The position numbers were made by a program, and so were the translations under genes. A model generated the notes under the pieces. The model saw nothing but the letters and a program-made list of their open reading frames with translations. It ran no database searches and was not told where the DNA came from. From positions 1 through 6,085 of the forward strand of contig VBLA01000112.1 in assembly GCA_005879245.1 (NCBI GenBank): a DNA stretch of 6,085 nt, in the 5' to 3' direction. The number at the start of each line of letters is the position of its first letter. The first letter of the stretch is position 1. Of this stretch, positions 1 through 5,802 are shown one piece after another. The DNA is from Deltaproteobacteria bacterium. GTDB lineage: Bacteria > Desulfobacterota > Binatia > DP-6.

Positions 1-1425
1 AATGACCACCTCGCGCTCTACCGGGACGACGTGCCCCTCATCATCCACACCCGCGGGGTCGAGCTCGACTACAGCTTCTCGATCCACCCCACCACCCGCC
101 GGCTGGTGGAGGAAGGGGCCGACGAGAGCGACGTGCGCGTCGAGGCGGGGCGCCGGCCGATCGTGCGCGGCATCCGGCGCGAGCCGGTCGAGACGCACAC
201 CGCCTATGTCACCGAGCCGGTCGCGTCGGTCGTGCTGATCGCTGATCAGAGCGTGCCCGCGGCGGTGACCGATCGGATCCTGGCCGAGGCGCGCGCTGCC
301 GCGATCGACTGCGTGCTCCTCACCGCCCACTTCGAATCCCGCTACTTCCGCGAGACCTATCTCGAGGGCCTCATCACCGCGAACCTGCCGCTCGTCCGGA
401 GTGCGAATCTGCTGCTCGTGGCCACGGCGGACGACGCCGGCCTCTACGCCCTCATGGAGCTCGGCCAGCGCGGCATTCACATGGAGGACAGCCGCATCCT
501 CGTCGCCGGGGCCATGATCCGTCCCGCGGCGCTCATGCTCGGCTCGCTCCTCTACCACCTCGTCACGCCCGGCGAGGTGGTGCTGGTGCCGCGGGTGGCG
601 GATCTGCTGCCGCTCTGGGAGATGGCGCGTGCCAACCTGATCGACGGGACCCCGATGGGCGAGGAGGCGGATCGCTGGAACATCGAACCGCTCGTGCTGG
701 GCGAGACCGGCGAGCGGCTCCCCGCCTGGCGGCGGCCGATCATGCACGCCTGGGCGCGGGCGGTTCGCGCCCAGGTCCCCCTCGGAGCGCTGACGCTCAT
801 CCTCATCCTGCCCATCATCGCCTCCCTCGTCGTGGTGGCGCGCGTCGTGATCGGGCTCGAGACCTTCGGCATGTTCGGGCCGGTGATCGTCTCCCTCGCC
901 TTCATCACGACGGGGCTCGAGTGGGGGGTCATCATCTTCGTCGTGATCGTCGGCCTCGGCGTCACGCTCCGCATGGCGCTCCAGCGCCTGCGCCTCCAGG
1001 CGGTGTCGCGGCTCGCCATCCTGATCGCGCTGGTGGCCGCGGTGATGGCGGGCCTCACCCTGGTCGGCGCCACCCTCGGCATCGGCCCGCTCCTGAACAT
1101 CAGCATCTTCCCCATGGTCATCATGTCGAACGTGATCGAGAACTTCGCGGCCTCTCAGGCGGAGCTCGGCACCCGACAGGCGTTCCGCATGACGGCGACC
1201 ACCCTCGGGCTCTCCCTCGCGTGCTACCTCGTGGTGGACCGGGGAGGCCTCCAGTCGCTCGTCCTCGCCTTCCCGGAGATCCTTCTCGCGACCATCCTCT
1301 TCGACGTGCTTCTCGGGAAGTGGCGCGGACTCCGCCTGCTCGAGTACACGCGCTTCTTCGCGGCGATGCGCCACGCCCCGCCCGTCGCGGCGCCCGCACC
1401 CCGCGGCGAGCTCCCGCGGCCGTGA
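1..1425 (+). CDS. Inactive transglutaminase-like / 7TM membrane protein (5' partial)
   Basis: The frame is open from base 1 with no credible start, so the N-terminus (probably including a membrane anchor) lies upstream; 474 residues are visible. Residues about 1-250 are soluble and match my memory of the inactive transglutaminase-like domain fused to seven helices (Pfam Transglut_i_TM and 7TM_transglut). Seven hydrophobic segments follow, near 260-282, 285-304, 307-325, 335-354, 357-378, 398-413 and 417-439. Family-like signatures are ETFGMFGPVIVSLAF at 287-301 and FPMVIMSNVIE at 370-380. The last 20 residues are a Pro/Ala-rich cytosol-type tail. The stop overlaps the GTG of the ATP-grasp gene (GTGA), indicating translational coupling and joint function. 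The family is thought to act at the inner membrane with an ATP-grasp ligase and often a retropepsin-like protease; its molecular role is not established. Family assignment is firm, function is not. Confidence 0.9.
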   Translation, partial: NDHLALYRDDVPLIIHTRGVELDYSFSIHPTTRRLVEEGADESDVRVEAGRRPIVRGIRREPVETHTAYVTEPVASVVLIADQSVPAAVTDRILAEARAAAIDCVLLTAHFESRYFRETYLEGLITANLPLVRSANLLLVATADDAGLYALMELGQRGIHMEDSRILVAGAMIRPAALMLGSLLYHLVTPGEVVLVPRVADLLPLWEMARANLIDGTPMGEEADRWNIEPLVLGETGERLPAWRRPIMHAWARAVRAQVPLGALTLILILPIIASLVVVARVVIGLETFGMFGPVIVSLAFITTGLEWGVIIFVVIVGLGVTLRMALQRLRLQAVSRLAILIALVAAVMAGLTLVGATLGIGPLLNISIFPMVIMSNVIENFAASQAELGTRQAFRMTATTLGLSLACYLVVDRGGLQSLVLAFPEILLATILFDVLLGKWRGLRLLEYTRFFAAMRHAPPVAAPAPRGELPRP

Positions 1426-2357
1426 TCGCCCGCCTCCGCCGACTCCGGGGCGAGATGCTCGGGCTCAATCGGCGCAATCACGCCTATCTCTTTCGTTACA
1501 ACACGCCGCAACGCTACCGGGTGGTCGACGACAAGCGCGCCACCAAGGCGCTCCTCGCCGCGCGGGGCGTGCCGGCGCCAGCGTTGCACGACACCTGCGA
1601 GGCGCCGTGGCAGATCCGTGGCCTCGTCGCGCGGCTCTGGGAGCGGCCGGAGTGCGCGCTCAAGCCGGCGCGCGGGGCAGGGGGGGCCGGGATCGTCGTC
1701 GTCGTCGGTCGTGAGGGCGACCACTTCGTCAAGGCGAGCGGCGCTCCCTTCCACCGCCGCACACTCGAGGCGCACGTCTGCGACGTCGTCGCGGGCATGT
1801 ACTCCGTCGGGGGACGCGAGGACGTGCTCCTGGTGGAGGAGCGCGTCGTCCCCGAGCCGACGCTCGCCGCACTCGCCTACCGTGGGGTTCCCGACGTCCG
1901 CGTGCTCGTCTTCCGTGGCGTTCCGCTGCTCGCCATGCTCCGACTCCCCACCCGCCGCTCCGACGGGCGCGCCAACCTGCACCTGGGCGGCGTCGGGGTC
2001 GGCATCGACCTCGCGCGAGGCCACACGACGGCCGCGGTCGCCGGCCGGCGTCCGGTCACCGTCCACCCCGATCTCGGGTGCCCGCTCGCCGGCGTGACGC
2101 TGCCCGTGTGGGACGAGATCCTCCGGCTCGCGGTCCAGGCCGCAGACGCGGTCGAGCTCGGTCTCGTCGGCGTCGACCTCGTCGTGGACCTCCGGCGTGG
2201 CCCGCTCGTGCTCGAGCTGAACGCCCGCCCCGGGCTCACCATCCAGGTTGCGAACCGCCGCGGTCTTCGCCCGCTGTTCGAAGCGGTGGCGACGATGAAC
2301 GTGCCTGGCACCCTCGGCGAGCGCGTCGCCCTCGGGCGACGGCTCGCGTCCGCGTGA
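1422..2357 (+). CDS. RimK-related ATP-grasp ligase (alpha-L-glutamate ligase-like)
   Basis: A 311-residue protein close to the usual length of the alpha-L-glutamate ligase-related ATP-grasp family (TIGR02291 type). The N-terminal LNRRNHAYLFRYNTPQRY at 15-32 is a family hallmark, followed by VVDDKRATKALLAARGVPAP at 34-53. The nucleotide-binding part shows Lys81 and a glycine-rich loop KPARGAGGAGI at 81-91. The middle carries SDGRANLHLGGVGVGIDL at 180-197. The C-terminal metal-binding part has Asp252 and LELNARPGL at 264-272, with Glu265 and Asn267 as expected Mg ligands, so the enzyme looks active. By analogy it forms an amide bond between a carboxylate and an amine using ATP; the substrate is unknown. 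GTG at 1422 was chosen because it overlaps the stop of the 7TM gene and places the conserved N-terminus correctly. The frame is open further upstream, but that stretch is antisense-like noise over the 7TM gene. No strong ribosome site is seen; coupling is likely. Confidence 0.92.
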   Translation: MIARLRRLRGEMLGLNRRNHAYLFRYNTPQRYRVVDDKRATKALLAARGVPAPALHDTCEAPWQIRGLVARLWERPECALKPARGAGGAGIVVVVGREGDHFVKASGAPFHRRTLEAHVCDVVAGMYSVGGREDVLLVEERVVPEPTLAALAYRGVPDVRVLVFRGVPLLAMLRLPTRRSDGRANLHLGGVGVGIDLARGHTTAAVAGRRPVTVHPDLGCPLAGVTLPVWDEILRLAVQAADAVELGLVGVDLVVDLRRGPLVLELNARPGLTIQVANRRGLRPLFEAVATMNVPGTLGERVALGRRLASA

Positions 2358-2389
2358 CGGTCCCGACCCGTCCAACCTTGCCGGGGTGG

Positions 2390-3427
2390 CTACGCGCGCG
2401 CAGCCGACCGGAACCGACCGCGGTACGCGCTCGGGGGGACGCCGAGGAGGCGCAGGAAGGCGCGGCGCATGACCTCCGCGCTCGCAAACCCGCACTGCGC
2501 GGCGATCACATCGACACCGTCGGTCGACTCCTCGAGGCGGCGCCGCGCGCCTTCCACCCGCGCGCGCTCGACGAAGCGGGCAGGCGGGCACCCCACTTCG
2601 CGCCGGAACACCCGGGCGAAGTTGCGCTCGCTCATCGCGACCTGCGAGGCGAGCGCGGGCACCGCCAGCTCCTCGTCCAGGTGATCCGCGATCCACGCCT
2701 GCAGCTCGCGGATCGGCTCGCGATCGGCCACCTGCACGGCGAGCTGGACACTGAACTGCGACTGGCCACCCGGGCGCTTCAGGAACATGACGAGCTGGCG
2801 TGCGACGCGGAGGGCAAGGTCTCGGCCGTGATCTTCCTCCACCAGGGCAAGGGCCAGGTCCATCCCGGCCGTGACGCCCGCCGAGGTGTAGACGCCGCGA
2901 TCGCGCACGAAGATCGGGTCACGCTCGACGGTGATGCGTGGGTACAGACGCGCGAGCTGGTCGCAGACCTGCCAGTGGGTCGTGGCCCGGCGGTCGTCGA
3001 GCAAGCCCGCCTGCGCGAGGAGAAACGTGCCGCTGCACACCGAAGCGACGCGCCGCACCCGCCGCGCCGTGCGGCGGAGCCAGCCGACGAGCGCACGGTC
3101 ACCGACTGCCGTGGCGACACCCGGACCGCCCGCGACGACGAGGGTGTCGATCCCACCCGACGCCTCGCGCGTCCTCCCGTCCGGCACGAGGCGGACGCCC
3201 GAGGAGGAGACGAGCGGCCGGGCGCCGCTCGTCAGGATCTCGACCGTGTAGGCGGCCGGGCTGGCGCCGAGAAAACGCGCCGCCTGCGCGAAGACCTCGA
3301 GCGGCCCGGTGACATCGAGGAGCTGGAAGTCGGGATAGGCGACGATCGTGATCCGCCGCGGGCCCCGTCCAGCCCCGCGCGACGGGCGTCGCCGACGGGC
3401 GAGCGGCAGGACTCGGGCGCGCGGCAT
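2390..3427 (-). CDS. GlxA-family transcriptional regulator (DJ-1/PfpI-like domain + AraC HTH)
   Basis: A 345-residue protein with the two-domain GlxA layout. Residues about 26-215 form a DJ-1/PfpI (class I amidotransferase-like) fold: ITIVAYPDFQLLDVTGPLEVF at 26-46, the nucleophile-elbow region SVCSGTFLLAQAGLL at 129-143 with Cys131, and RATTHW at 147-152 with His151. Residues about 235-340 form an AraC/XylS DNA-binding domain with two helix-turn-helices, near 255-278 (VPALASQVAMSERNFARVF) and 305-335 (VDVIAAQCGFASAEVMRRAF). GlxA members usually control genes for amine or amino-acid-derivative use; the ligand here is unknown. ATG at 3427 is the only ATG, GTG or TTG before the conserved core, giving a 25-residue Arg-rich leader (10 Arg). 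It starts 4 bases after the stop of the DJ-1 enzyme gene with only a weak ribosome site, so the two are probably co-transcribed and coupled. It converges with the ATP-grasp gene, 32 bases away. Confidence 0.93.
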   Translation of the reverse strand: MPRARVLPLARRRRPSRGAGRGPRRITIVAYPDFQLLDVTGPLEVFAQAARFLGASPAAYTVEILTSGARPLVSSSGVRLVPDGRTREASGGIDTLVVAGGPGVATAVGDRALVGWLRRTARRVRRVASVCSGTFLLAQAGLLDDRRATTHWQVCDQLARLYPRITVERDPIFVRDRGVYTSAGVTAGMDLALALVEEDHGRDLALRVARQLVMFLKRPGGQSQFSVQLAVQVADREPIRELQAWIADHLDEELAVPALASQVAMSERNFARVFRREVGCPPARFVERARVEGARRRLEESTDGVDVIAAQCGFASAEVMRRAFLRLLGVPPSAYRGRFRSAARA

Positions 3428-3431
3428 CGTC

Positions 3432-4088
3432 TCACGCGGCGGACGACCGGTAGCGCTCCCGCTTGAACTCGACTGCCTGGCGCACGAGCTGGACCACGTG
3501 CTCGGGGGCCTTGCGGGGCGACCCCGCGTCGAAGGGCGGGGCCGGGTCGTACTCGATGCCGAGCTGGATCCCACGGGCCATGTCGTCCCCGGCGACCCGG
3601 GCGACCAGCCGGAGCGCCATGTCGATGCCGGCCGAGACCCCGGCGGCGGTGATGATCTTCCCCTGCACGACCACCCGCTCGGCGACGGGCTCCGCACCGA
3701 AGTCGCGCAGCCGTTCCAGGGAGGCCCAATGGGTCGTCGCCCGGAGCCCGTGGAGGAGGCCGGCGGCCGCCAGAATGAGCGAGCCCGTGCAGACCGAGGT
3801 CGTCCACTGGGTCGTGGTGTGCAGGCGCCGGATCCAGTCGAGCGTCGGCGGCTCGCGCATCACCCGCTCATTGCCGAAGCCGCCCGGCACGACGAGGATG
3901 TCGGCGTGCGGCACCTCGGCGAGGGTACGGTCGGCGACGAGCCCGAGGGGTTGCTCCTCGGTTCGCTTCACGCCCGCGCCGTCTCCGACGAAGAGCACCT
4001 CCGCGCCGGGGACCTGTCGCAGCACGTCGTAGGGGCCGATGGCGTCGAGCGCCGTCATGCCGTCGTAGAGCAGGATCGCGATCCGCAT
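3432..4088 (-). CDS. DJ-1/PfpI family enzyme, isonitrile hydratase-like
   Basis: A complete 218-residue cytoplasmic protein of the DJ-1/PfpI superfamily. It resembles Pseudomonas isonitrile hydratase (InhA) in length and motifs: an N-terminal LDAIGPYDVL at 14-23 with Asp15, DILVVPGGFG at 63-72, the nucleophile elbow TSVCTGSLILAAAGLL at 97-112 with Cys100, RATTHW at 116-121 with His120, ITAAGVSAGIDMAL at 146-159, and a late IQLGIEYDPAPPFDAGSP at 174-191. InhA hydrates isonitriles to N-substituted formamides, but many relatives with these motifs have unknown substrates, so the reaction is a suggestion. ATG at 4088 is preceded by a strong AAAGGAGT Shine-Dalgarno with a 6-base spacer, which fixes the start. 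It is the first gene of a two-gene unit with the GlxA-type regulator, whose sensor domain shares its active-site signature. The superfamily call is near certain; the substrate is not. Confidence 0.92.
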   Translation of the reverse strand: MRIAILLYDGMTALDAIGPYDVLRQVPGAEVLFVGDGAGVKRTEEQPLGLVADRTLAEVPHADILVVPGGFGNERVMREPPTLDWIRRLHTTTQWTTSVCTGSLILAAAGLLHGLRATTHWASLERLRDFGAEPVAERVVVQGKIITAAGVSAGIDMALRLVARVAGDDMARGIQLGIEYDPAPPFDAGSPRKAPEHVVQLVRQAVEFKRERYRSSAA

Positions 4089-4094
4089 GGGATG

Positions 4095-4102
4095 ACTCCT
4101 TT
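4095..4102 (-). promoter_or_regulatory. Strong Shine-Dalgarno of the DJ-1 enzyme gene
   Basis: On the minus strand this reads AAAGGAGT, with 6 bases before the ATG at 4088. It is by far the best ribosome site in the window and marks this gene as the start of a translational unit, unlike the other genes, which rely on overlaps or short gaps. Confidence 0.85.
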
Positions 4103-4110
4103 CGGACGCG

Positions 4111-4119
4111 AGTATGCCA
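4111..4119 (-). promoter_or_regulatory. Possible extended -10 promoter for the DJ-1/GlxA pair
   Basis: The minus strand reads TGGCATACT, resembling an extended -10 element (TGn followed by a 4-of-6 match to TATAAT). I see no good -35 hexamer 16-18 bases upstream. Transcription from here would start near 4104 and leave a leader of about 16 bases containing the Shine-Dalgarno. It is placed where a promoter is needed, after the cofE hairpin and before the first gene of the pair, but one weak match in GC-rich DNA is slim evidence. Confidence 0.3.
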
Positions 4120-4166
4120 CCCCCGCGATCTGGCTGCTAGGACATTGACCCAACGATTTCGGACAG

Positions 4167-4199
4167 CGCGACGCCCGGGTGGTCCCCCCGGGCGTCGCG
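4167..4199 (-). terminator. 13-bp GC-rich hairpin downstream of cofE, likely terminator
   Basis: Perfectly paired arms at 4167-4179 (CGCGACGCCCGGG) and 4187-4199 surround a 7-base loop. The hairpin starts 46 bases after the cofE stop on the minus strand and lies before the DJ-1 enzyme gene, so it would separate the F420 operon from the next unit. No U-run follows on either strand: the minus strand continues CTGTCCGAAATCG. It is therefore not a textbook intrinsic terminator; a GC-hairpin stop without a U-tail, or a hairpin protecting an mRNA 3' end, are both possible. Confidence 0.55.
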
Positions 4200-4245
4200 T
4201 TCACGATCTGCCTGGCCGGCCGACCGCTCCGTCAGAGGGTCGCAA

Positions 4246-5004
4246 CTACCGGAACAGATCGAACTCGGGCTTCCGTACGAGCCGCGCCGTCGCGCCCGCC
4301 GTGCCCGGCGTGAAGCGGACGCCGCGCACGATTGCCGCCGCGACCGCACTGTCTTTCTCCATGACGAGTCCGGCCGCCGCCGCCACCTCGTCGGCGAGCG
4401 CGACGACGGTGTGGTGGAGCTCGCGGCCGGAGAGGTCGGCCCGCCCGCGGAGGTCGAGCAGGGGATCCATTCCGGCACACCCGAGTGCCACCTCCACCAG
4501 GCCCTCGCGCCAGGGCCGGCCGAACGTGTCGGTGATGACGGTCGCCACCGTCACCCCGAAGCGGGCTGCGAGTCCCTCACGGAGCCGCTCGGCCGACGCG
4601 TCGGGATCGCGGGGCAGGAGGGTCACCACGCCCGGGGCGACGCCGTTCGATTCGTCGACACCCGCGTTGGCGCACACAAAGCCGTGATGAGTCTCGCAGA
4701 TGAGGTGGCCGCGATCCATGCGGACGATCCGCCGCGTCTCCCGGAGGATGACCTCCAGCGCGCGGGGGTCCTTGCCGCTCTCCGTCCGGGCGGCGAGGTG
4801 CTTCGCGAAGGCCGACGCCTCGACCTCCTCGAGCGCGACCACGGCACCCTCCGCCTTCGAGACGACCTTCTGGCAGACGGCGACGACGTCCCCGGCCTTC
4901 AACCCCACGCGGGCCGCGTCGATCGCGTCGCCGAGGAGCTGCCCGAGATCGTCGCCCGGGTTGATGAGCGGGAGACCCGGGACGGGAATGACGGCGATCG
5001 TCAA
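4246..5004 (-). CDS. cofE: Coenzyme F420-0:L-glutamate ligase
   Basis: A complete 252-residue protein of normal length for stand-alone CofE, which adds L-glutamate to F420-0 with GTP to give the gamma-glutamyl tail. Visible family motifs are the N-terminal VPGLPLINPGDDL at 8-20, VSKAEGAVVALEEV at 48-61, GKDPRALEVILRE at 77-89, the core HGFVCANAGVDESN at 107-120, LLPRDPDASAERLRE at 129-143, and ITDTFGRPWREGLVEVALG at 157-175. Asp117 and Asp159-Thr160 correspond to metal-binding positions of characterised CofE. The C-terminus ends in the usual style (KPEFDLFR). There is no fused nitroreductase-like domain as in actinobacterial FbiB. TTG at 5004 is the start: an in-frame TGA lies only 12 bases upstream and no GTG or ATG occurs before the conserved region. 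The preceding CGGA is a poor ribosome site, so translation probably depends on ribosomes ending cofD 9 bases upstream. The last gene of the F420 cluster here. Confidence 0.95.
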   Translation of the reverse strand: MTIAVIPVPGLPLINPGDDLGQLLGDAIDAARVGLKAGDVVAVCQKVVSKAEGAVVALEEVEASAFAKHLAARTESGKDPRALEVILRETRRIVRMDRGHLICETHHGFVCANAGVDESNGVAPGVVTLLPRDPDASAERLREGLAARFGVTVATVITDTFGRPWREGLVEVALGCAGMDPLLDLRGRADLSGRELHHTVVALADEVAAAAGLVMEKDSAVAAAIVRGVRFTPGTAGATARLVRKPEFDLFR

Positions 5005-5013
5005 GGCGTTCCG

Positions 5014-5802
5014 TCACACGTCGACGAGCCCCCGGTAGAGCCGCGCGACCCCGCGCGGCGAGACCTCGAGGCCGAGCCCGCGGAGCATGCGCGGGAGCGG
5101 CCCGCGTACCGCTCGCCCGCCCACCAGCGGCGACACCGCCACGGCCGCACCCCGACGACGGGCGAGCGCCTTCCGGACACCGGGGAGCGCGAGCATCGGG
5201 CCGATCGACACGAGCGGGTTCGAGGGCGCGATGACGACGGCGTCGCTCGTCTGGAGGGCGGCGAGCACGCCCGGCGCGGGACGGGCCCGCGCGGCGCCCG
5301 CGACCTCGATCCGTCGCACCCGGCCGCGGGCACGGCCGCGCACGAGGTAGTCCTGGAAGGGGAGGCGGCCCCGCTCGGTGTGGACGAAGGTCCGCACACG
5401 GTCATCGGTCATGGGGAGGATCCGGACGCGGACCCCGTGTGCCCGGGCGAGCGTCGCCGTGACCCGCGAGAGCGACCATCCGGCCCGCAGCCACGCCGTC
5501 CGCACGAGGTGAGTCGCGAGGTCGCGGTCGCCGAGCTGGAACCAGGTCGGCCCGCCGAGCGTGCCGACCGCGCGGAGACAGTGGAAGGTCTCCCCGTGCA
5601 GCCCCCAGCCGCGCACGGGATCGGCCCGCCCCGCGAGCGTGTAGAGCACGGTGTCGAGATCGGGCGCGACGTGGAGCCCGAAGAACTCCTCGTCGTCCCC
5701 GGTGTTCCCGATGACGGTGGTGTGGCGCGGGTCAGTGTGCCGGCAGAGGCCCCGCAGGAACCGGGCTCCGCCCACGCCACCCGCCAGCACCGTGACCCGC
5801 AA
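5014..5802 (-). CDS. cofD: LPPG:FO phosphotransferase CofD, apparently C-terminally shortened
   Basis: CofD (FbiA) moves a phospholactyl-type group (phosphoenolpyruvyl in many bacteria) from its GDP-activated donor to FO. The 262-residue product shows [16 protein letters not shown] at 4-19, [20 protein letters not shown] at 31-50, [12 protein letters not shown] at 91-102, [11 protein letters not shown] at 128-138, [17 protein letters not shown] at 192-208 and [13 protein letters not shown] at 223-235. It ends at LYRGLVDV (255-262). As I recall Methanosarcina CofD (about 311 residues), the equivalent YYQDFLDVF is followed by some 45-50 more residues including a DTLM motif. None of that is present in any frame here because cofE begins at once. 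TTG at 5802 gives the standard N-terminus and follows an AGGGGGGG ribosome-like run; no better codon lies nearby. It overlaps the cofH end by 71 bases. The fold core and substrate motifs are intact; whether the short form is active is unclear. Confidence 0.92.
   Translation of the reverse strand: MRVTVLAGGVGGARFLRGLCRHTDPRHTTVIGNTGDDEEFFGLHVAPDLDTVLYTLAGRADPVRGWGLHGETFHCLRAVGTLGGPTWFQLGDRDLATHLVRTAWLRAGWSLSRVTATLARAHGVRVRILPMTDDRVRTFVHTERGRLPFQDYLVRGRARGRVRRIEVAGAARARPAPGVLAALQTSDAVVIAPSNPLVSIGPMLALPGVRKALARRRGAAVAVSPLVGGRAVRGPLPRMLRGLGLEVSPRGVARLYRGLVDV

Noticed and set aside
234..248. Short inverted repeat CTGATC-GCT-GATCAG
   Set aside because: Six-base arms inside a coding region; easily explained by chance and codon choice.
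921..1421. Upstream extension of the ATP-grasp frame inside the 7TM gene
   Set aside because: The translated extension is His/Arg/Pro-rich noise and overlaps conserved membrane helices; the family N-terminus fits the GTG at 1422.
2358..2389. Possible bidirectional terminator between the convergent ATP-grasp and GlxA genes
   Set aside because: The 32 bases contain only imperfect short pairing and no T-run, so no terminator can be called.
1224..2696. 490-codon open frame on the minus strand opposite the ATP-grasp gene
   Set aside because: No recognisable domain, low-complexity Arg/Ala/Gly composition and full overlap with a well-supported gene; long antisense frames are expected at this G+C content.
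2078..3466. 462-codon open frame on the plus strand opposite the GlxA regulator
   Set aside because: It is the codon-phase shadow of the regulator, is rich in Arg, Ala and Asp, and has no motif or ribosome site.
3428..3697. Earlier start for the GlxA regulator within the DJ-1 enzyme gene
   Set aside because: The extension is an out-of-frame reading of the conserved enzyme sequence; the ATG at 3427 sits just after the enzyme stop.
4145..4150. TTGACC on the plus strand as a -35 element
   Set aside because: No matching -10 at proper spacing and no plus-strand gene downstream.
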